NCBI GenBank assembly: GCA_964632485.1
Contig: CAZWDO010000001.1
Span: 177,533 to 241,532 of the forward strand
Direction of reading: 5' to 3'
DNA from: CAZWDO01 sp964632485 [NCBI: uncultured bacterium]
GTDB taxonomy: Bacteria; JAGOEH01
Length of the DNA: 64,000 bases
Shown one piece after another: positions 59,323 to 64,000 of this stretch. The notes beneath the pieces were generated by a model. It saw only the letters and a list, made by a program, of their open reading frames with translations, did not search any database and had not been told where the DNA came from. The position numbers were made by a program, and so were the translations under genes. How positions within the stretch are numbered: the stretch's first letter is position 1; every line of letters starts with the position of its first letter.

Positions 59323-61014
59323 ATGAATTCACGATTCATCCAGCATTTTCATTTAAAACGGCTCAATTCCATCAAAACCGTATTGATAATTGTCTTAGTA
59401 CTGATGATTTTCGCGGTCTTACACTTACTGGCCCATCTGTTCATTCCCTTTATCCTGGCGTTATTCATGGCCTACCTGATCCATCCAATGGTCCAGAAGG
59501 TACGAACTTGGGGTGTTCCATCACCTCTGGCCATTGCTGGTGTATTGTTTCTAATTTTAGCGATCATTGTGTCCATCTCGCTGCTGTTTTTCAAAAGCAT
59601 TCAAAATTTCATTGCTGACACGGCCAAACTAGATTTTTATGAGCAGCGCTTGAACCAGATCGTGGATGAGGTCCGGGAACTGCTGATCAATACAAATCTC
59701 ATTGAGCAGGAGGAATGGTTTCAAATTCCCCAGAAACTATTCAGCCAGGCAAGAAACTACCTACTCAATTTTATTAGTTCAACGACTAGTTTCGTCAGTT
59801 ATTTTATCCTATTTCTTTTCTATCTTCTTTTCATACTGCCGGGAATCAAAAATTTCAACACCAAGATAAACCGGGCGTACGGCGTCGTTCGAGGGCAACG
59901 GATTACCGGTTTGAACCAGCGGATTATCCGACAATTACAGCAGTATATCAAAGCCAAAACAATTGTTTCATCGATAACGGGCATCTCAGCCTATCTGGTA
60001 TGTTTGCTTTTTGGACTTGAATTCCCGTTTATATGGGGAACTCTGGCATTTATTTTGAATTTTATTCCGAATATTGGCTCGATCATTGCAACATTTTTGC
60101 CCACGTTATTAGCGATACTGCAATTCAATAATTTTCCCCAGGCGCTGGCCATGATGGGAGCGCTCATTTCTATTCAATTCTCACTGGGAAATATTCTCGA
60201 ACCCCGATTATTATCCCAGCAATTATCCATGAGTCCTCTGGTGGTGATCATTTCCCTGGTTGTATGGGGGTGGCTGTGGGGTATTCCCGGAGTAATCCTT
60301 TCGATACCAATTATGGCCAGTTTCAGCATAATTGCTTCCAATTTTCCATCGCTCAAACCAATCGGATTGTTAATGCTCAGCTCTTTTCCAATTCCCGAGG
60401 ATGAGGAACGGATCAGCCTGCTGATCCACATGATGCTCGCCGACAATCGCACATCGGAAAAAGATGAACACTTCTTCAAGAAAGAGTTCCATCACCTGGT
60501 ATCCAATCCCCGATATTTAGAAAAAACCTGGAAACAGTTAAAAAAGAAGCCCCGCAAACTTGACCAGATATTTGAAGACACCCCTCCCGAGCAAACCGTT
60601 CAGCTCTATTTGCTGGCATGTGAGCAAGCGCTGGCTGATCGGATCATCACCGAAAATGAAAACCAAATGCTGGAAACTATCCGCTCAATCGGCGGGATCC
60701 ACTCAGATGTCGCTACTCTGGTCCATGAGTGCGCATATATTTCCAGAGGAATTGAATCGCCAACAGAAACCCAGCATTTCACCTTGCCAGCCGATAGTAA
60801 TCCGCTGCCATCGTTAGAAATGTTAGCCTATAGCCATCAGACACTCGCACGAAACTATTTCGAAAAAGAAAAATGGCATTCCTCACTGAGTCATTACAAG
60901 CAATCCCTGCGATATTTCAGCCGGCTGCGCTTAACCCAGCAAATTCCTTACTGTCTTGAGATGATGACGATTATCCATGAACAATTGGAAGAGTCGCAGG
61001 AAATGTCCCGTTAA
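59323..61014 (+). CDS. AI-2E/PerM-family permease with TerB-like and TPR-like tail
   Basis: From the ATG at 59323 (GAGG five bases upstream; 563 residues). Residues 1-340 form the AI-2E transporter family core with about eight helices: LFIPFILALFMAYLIHPMVQ, FLIFPFIWGTLAFILNFIPN-type block (here FGLEFPFIWGTLAFILNFIP) and NILEPRLLSQQLSMSPLVVI. A soluble tail follows: a TerB-like helical bundle (LIHMMLADNRTSEKDEHFFK, ACEQALADRIITENENQMLE) and a short TPR-like end. Family members export small molecules or act as Na/H antiporters. The tail is not standard. Its stop shares TTAA with that of sucrose synthase. Confidence 0.83.
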   Translation: MNSRFIQHFHLKRLNSIKTVLIIVLVLMIFAVLHLLAHLFIPFILALFMAYLIHPMVQKVRTWGVPSPLAIAGVLFLILAIIVSISLLFFKSIQNFIADTAKLDFYEQRLNQIVDEVRELLINTNLIEQEEWFQIPQKLFSQARNYLLNFISSTTSFVSYFILFLFYLLFILPGIKNFNTKINRAYGVVRGQRITGLNQRIIRQLQQYIKAKTIVSSITGISAYLVCLLFGLEFPFIWGTLAFILNFIPNIGSIIATFLPTLLAILQFNNFPQALAMMGALISIQFSLGNILEPRLLSQQLSMSPLVVIISLVVWGWLWGIPGVILSIPIMASFSIIASNFPSLKPIGLLMLSSFPIPEDEERISLLIHMMLADNRTSEKDEHFFKKEFHHLVSNPRYLEKTWKQLKKKPRKLDQIFEDTPPEQTVQLYLLACEQALADRIITENENQMLETIRSIGGIHSDVATLVHECAYISRGIESPTETQHFTLPADSNPLPSLEMLAYSHQTLARNYFEKEKWHSSLSHYKQSLRYFSRLRLTQQIPYCLEMMTIIHEQLEESQEMSR

Positions 61015-63419
61015 TTCTCTTTCATCGTGTATAGTCGATTACGGAAATAGGCATCATATACCACATCGCAATAGATATCCAGTTTTTCTCGTAGTTGGTT
61101 TGTTTCCGCGTATTTCCAAAACCCGTAGATTTTAGCGAGTTTTATCAGCTCCTTAACATGCAGCGTCCAATTATAGCGCTCGGAGATACGTTTCATACCT
61201 TGTTTTGAAATTTTTTCCCACTGCTTAGAATTATCCTGACAGGAATTGAAGAACTTTATTAATTCACCCGCAGTTTCACTACTCAAAGTCGGGTTAATCA
61301 GAAAACCATTGACACCGGGCCGGATAATTTCCCGGGGACCGCCAAACTTTGTGGCGAAAACCGGCAATCCCGATTGCATCGCTTCCAAAACAGTTAATCC
61401 AAAGGCTTCAAACAAAGCCGGCTGAACAAATATTCCTTTGTGATCGGCAATCACCCGATAAATCTCACCACTTTCCGTTTTAGTGAACATCATTCCCAAC
61501 CAACGGATGCGGCCGTTGAGTTTAAACAGGTCGATCAATTCATACAAGCGGTGGATTTCCTGCTTTTCTTCATCATCCGAGCTTTCTTCACTATTGATTT
61601 TTCCAGCGATAATAATCAAATTAGCGTGTACTTGCAGTTCGGGATGCTGACCATAGATTTCAACAAACCCTGAAATATTTTTTATTTTATCCAAGCGTGA
61701 AAGTAAGAGTATCGGGGTTTTCTCAGGATCATCGAGTTCGCCAAATATCTGTTGATGCTGAATTTTAAAAAGAAGCTCCTCAATATGGCGGGTCAATTCG
61801 GCATCCCGCTTTTCCACTTGAGAAAATGGAAAATAATGTTGGTCGGAAACTCCCGGAGGCACAACATTAAATTTCGGGTAAAACAGATCGATTCCATTAA
61901 CAACATGATAAAGCCCCGGCATGGAAAAACACTGGTAGGATTCATATTGGCCGCGCATTTCCTGGGTTCCGGCAATCTCCTGGGAGGTGCTGGTGATAAT
62001 AAACGAAGCCATATTCATGGCAACCAGATCAGCAGTAAATTGAAGCGAAAAATGGTATTGCGTCTCCATATCCTGCCAATATAAATCAGAAAAAAGATAC
62101 TTAGTTTTTTCAAGGGCGTGAGCGATATTGCATTGGGTAACTCCCAGTTTTTTTGCCATCAAAGAGGCGACAAGATTTCCATCGGAATAGTTGCCGATAA
62201 TCAAGTCCGGCTGACCGCCATCAAATTCGGATTTTAAAACAGGCAGCGCTTCATTGGCAAATCGTTCAAGGTATGGCCAGATTTTGAATCGGGAAATCCA
62301 TTGTGACACCACATTCCCGGATTCATTCGTAAAAGGTACTCGAACAATACAACTGTAATTCGTTTCATCAATGAGTTCACGAGTGAGGTGGCAAGTTGTT
62401 CCCTGGCTTTCGGGAATCTGCCGGGTTAAAATCACAATTTTGGGGTTTACATCCAACCCGGCCTCAACTAATGATTGACGTAAAAATGCCTCGAGATAAC
62501 GGACTTGATCCAGAATATAGACAACTTGACCCCCGGTATCAGGACGACCTAACACATCATGTTGACCAAAAAAACCATGAGGTGATACAACACAAATACG
62601 AGATATCATGGGAATTTGCGTCAGAAAATCTTCTAAATTATTAGGATCCGGTTCTTTAAACAAAGCTAAGGCTTTTTCCATATTCCGCCCGATCTGTTCA
62701 ATTGTCCGCCCCCATCCCGGCGCAAAACCCAATGACTTCATCTCCTGTTCAATGTTCTGGCGTAGCGTTTTCTCCGGTTTTTTCCTGATTGATCCTGTAA
62801 GATAAACTAAATGGGAAATCAACTGGGGGACATTCGTAATCCTGCTGCCATCGATCAACAGGGTTTTCCCCTGCAAACTATGAATTTTCAAAAAATTAAA
62901 AACTTTTTCATTCCACTGTTCCGAATTATGAAACATATTATCAGCTAAATAGCGATTTAAAAAACGTATTCCATCTCCCAAACTCCTGGAATCCTTTATT
63001 AAAGGGAAATAATCATAAAAGGGCTGAAAGTTTAATGAAGGGATATTGGTTTTAAAATCGTGGTTACTGATGATTTGATCACGCAAATTTAAATAATCGA
63101 TGGATTTGATTTCCCTGAATTGCCAATCAGTTTCATCTAAAATACTATAATGATAACGCGCCAGATCATAACGTAAAACAATTACAACACCCCGTTCGGA
63201 AAAGATGAGTTCAGGCACATTGCAGAAACTACGGTATAAGTAGGTTTCTTTTCCTTCATTTTTGAATGAATTCGGGGCAGACAAGAAAAACAATCGCATC
63301 TCATTAATAATTTCATTACGAAGAAAATAGGATTTCCCCATTTTTTTTAAATAGCGGATATACTGTTGTAAAAGTGGAAGTTCAATACGCTGAAATTCAA
63401 CCGGGAGTTGATGTTGCAT
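61011..63419 (-). CDS. Sucrose synthase
   Basis: The ATG at 63419 (802 residues) has GGAGGAGC four bases upstream. The enzyme reversibly converts sucrose and NDP to NDP-glucose and fructose. The length, the helical N-terminal part (about 1-260) and the GT4 core match plant and cyanobacterial enzymes: HGFFGQHDVLGRPDTGGQVV, GNYSDGNLVASLMAKKLGVT, AHALEKTKYLFSDLYWQDME and PALFEAFGLTVLEAMQSGLP. The UDP/ADP-binding E-x7-E is in the last block. It follows the phosphatase-domain gene with a 23-base overlap, making a sucrose operon. Confidence 0.93.
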   Translation of the reverse strand: MQHQLPVEFQRIELPLLQQYIRYLKKMGKSYFLRNEIINEMRLFFLSAPNSFKNEGKETYLYRSFCNVPELIFSERGVVIVLRYDLARYHYSILDETDWQFREIKSIDYLNLRDQIISNHDFKTNIPSLNFQPFYDYFPLIKDSRSLGDGIRFLNRYLADNMFHNSEQWNEKVFNFLKIHSLQGKTLLIDGSRITNVPQLISHLVYLTGSIRKKPEKTLRQNIEQEMKSLGFAPGWGRTIEQIGRNMEKALALFKEPDPNNLEDFLTQIPMISRICVVSPHGFFGQHDVLGRPDTGGQVVYILDQVRYLEAFLRQSLVEAGLDVNPKIVILTRQIPESQGTTCHLTRELIDETNYSCIVRVPFTNESGNVVSQWISRFKIWPYLERFANEALPVLKSEFDGGQPDLIIGNYSDGNLVASLMAKKLGVTQCNIAHALEKTKYLFSDLYWQDMETQYHFSLQFTADLVAMNMASFIITSTSQEIAGTQEMRGQYESYQCFSMPGLYHVVNGIDLFYPKFNVVPPGVSDQHYFPFSQVEKRDAELTRHIEELLFKIQHQQIFGELDDPEKTPILLLSRLDKIKNISGFVEIYGQHPELQVHANLIIIAGKINSEESSDDEEKQEIHRLYELIDLFKLNGRIRWLGMMFTKTESGEIYRVIADHKGIFVQPALFEAFGLTVLEAMQSGLPVFATKFGGPREIIRPGVNGFLINPTLSSETAGELIKFFNSCQDNSKQWEKISKQGMKRISERYNWTLHVKELIKLAKIYGFWKYAETNQLREKLDIYCDVVYDAYFRNRLYTMKEN

Positions 63420-64000
63420 GAAGCTCCTCCATAAAATGATAATGTTCAATCGCTTCTAAAATAGCGCCGGCATAAGGTCGTTGAGCATAATATATGTTTT
63501 TCAAGCCACGCAGTTCTTTTTGATGATTGGCAACAACAACGGATTTGGGAATAATACGCAGCATTTCCTTGTCATTGCCGGCATCACCGGCAACCAGAAT
63601 CTGATCAATTGAAATATCCCATTGTTTACACAAGTATAAAATTGCCTGTAATTTTGAAGCCCGTTTAGGAATGATATCCACTAATCGTTCTTCAGTAACG
63701 ATTATTTTGCAACTCAATTTAGCAGTTTTAAAAATCCGGCGTAATTCACGGATGTACTTGATGTCATATTTTTCGACTAAATAATAGCTCAGTTTAAAAC
63801 GGCGCAAATCTAGTTGTTTGCGTAAAAATGAACACGTTTCCAATAAATTTTCAATTTTTTCAGACTCCCATTTATAACGGATTACCCGCTCCCAACCTCG
63901 GCTGGGAATAATCTTGCCGCCAGTATGATAATAAATTTCAGTACCCACTGAAGTAATCAGTATATCCGGAATTGGAACATTTTCTTTTTGGAGTACATCC
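63397..64000 (-). CDS. Sucrose-phosphate phosphatase-like HAD domain (5' end outside window)
   Basis: The visible 201 residues run off the right edge. LITSVGTEIYY, with the cap region RKQLDLRRFKLSYYL and the HAD motif VAGDAGNDKEMLRI, is characteristic of sucrose-phosphate phosphatase, and of the C-terminal domain of bacterial sucrose-phosphate synthase. The catalytic DxD motif would be upstream of the window. Neighbouring sucrose synthase supports sucrose metabolism. Whether it is fused to a synthase domain cannot be told here. Confidence 0.8.
   Translation of the reverse strand, partial: DVLQKENVPIPDILITSVGTEIYYHTGGKIIPSRGWERVIRYKWESEKIENLLETCSFLRKQLDLRRFKLSYYLVEKYDIKYIRELRRIFKTAKLSCKIIVTEERLVDIIPKRASKLQAILYLCKQWDISIDQILVAGDAGNDKEMLRIIPKSVVVANHQKELRGLKNIYYAQRPYAGAILEAIEHYHFMEELHATSTPG

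Overview
This 64 kb window is chromosomal sequence from a Gram-negative bacterium. The best match is the Fibrobacteres-Chlorobi-Bacteroidetes superphylum or a neighbour (Calditrichota, KSB1 or Marinimicrobia-like). The support is: two PorV/PorQ-type outer-membrane proteins; a secreted protein ending in a type IX secretion (T9SS)-like or FlgD-like C-terminal domain with the NYPNPFN signature; a tiny COX24-type ribosome-associated protein behind an HU gene; LolA- and TatA-type envelope proteins; and a separate PASTA protein. No rRNA is present, so the phylum is inferred from protein style only. Several promoters are near-perfect TTGACA-N17-TATAAT types rather than the Bacteroidetes TTTG/TAnnTTTG type. 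I see no tRNA, CRISPR array, insertion sequence, prophage or integron.

Layout. (1) 1-767: end of an ECF sigma factor gene and its zinc-type membrane anti-sigma factor. (2) 873-8098, minus: six-gene complex-I-like membrane complex related to group 4 NiFe hydrogenases, whose large subunit has lost the NiFe-binding cysteines (Ehr-type), with a consensus promoter and a perfect dyad. (3) 8244-15711, minus: two duplicated family-5 solute-binding lipoproteins followed by two histidine kinases and no permease. (4) 15953-19417, minus: nadC-nadA-nadB for de novo NAD synthesis. (5) 19866-22341, minus: a T9SS-type secreted protein and a YafK-like L,D-transpeptidase. (6) 22597-34012, minus: a packed 13-gene run truA-htrA-purC-like-psd-pssA-DUF4321-tatA-gatA-gatB-porV-SLT-PASTA-rpe behind a consensus promoter. 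(7) 34296-37606, minus: a PorV/PorQ protein and a permuted ADP-forming acyl-CoA synthetase. (8) 37800-40320, plus: HU, a 31-residue COX24-like protein and a LytR-CpsA-Psr protein. (9) 40426-42359, minus: two TPR proteins. (10) 42471-45579, minus: a three-gene cobalamin-dependent mutase module of unknown substrate. (11) 45657-54172: a small ORF, lolA-like, a receiver-rich hybrid protein without an ATPase domain, yifB/comM, a TrmH-type methylase, a giant GreA-type protein and a small conserved protein. (12) 54489-61014, plus: rnhC, a zinc-ribbon/TPR protein, acpS, a 27-residue-repeat secreted protein, a HEAT protein and an AI-2E-type permease with a TerB-like tail. (13) 61011-64000, minus: sucrose synthase and the C-terminal part of a sucrose-phosphate phosphatase/synthase.

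How the parts fit: the membrane complex and NAD genes belong to redox metabolism. The truA-rpe run mixes translation (tRNA amidation, pseudouridine), phospholipid head-group synthesis, Tat export and cell-wall turnover, as long housekeeping operons often do. The main candidates for undescribed biology are the B12 mutase module (10), the catalytically altered hydrogenase-like complex (2), the binding-protein/kinase cassette (3) and the repeat protein embedded in the acpS operon (12). Many genes overlap by 4 bases (ATGA, or TTGA once), so translational coupling is common. Where a Shine-Dalgarno sequence argues for a start downstream of the longest possible frame, I used the downstream start and say so.
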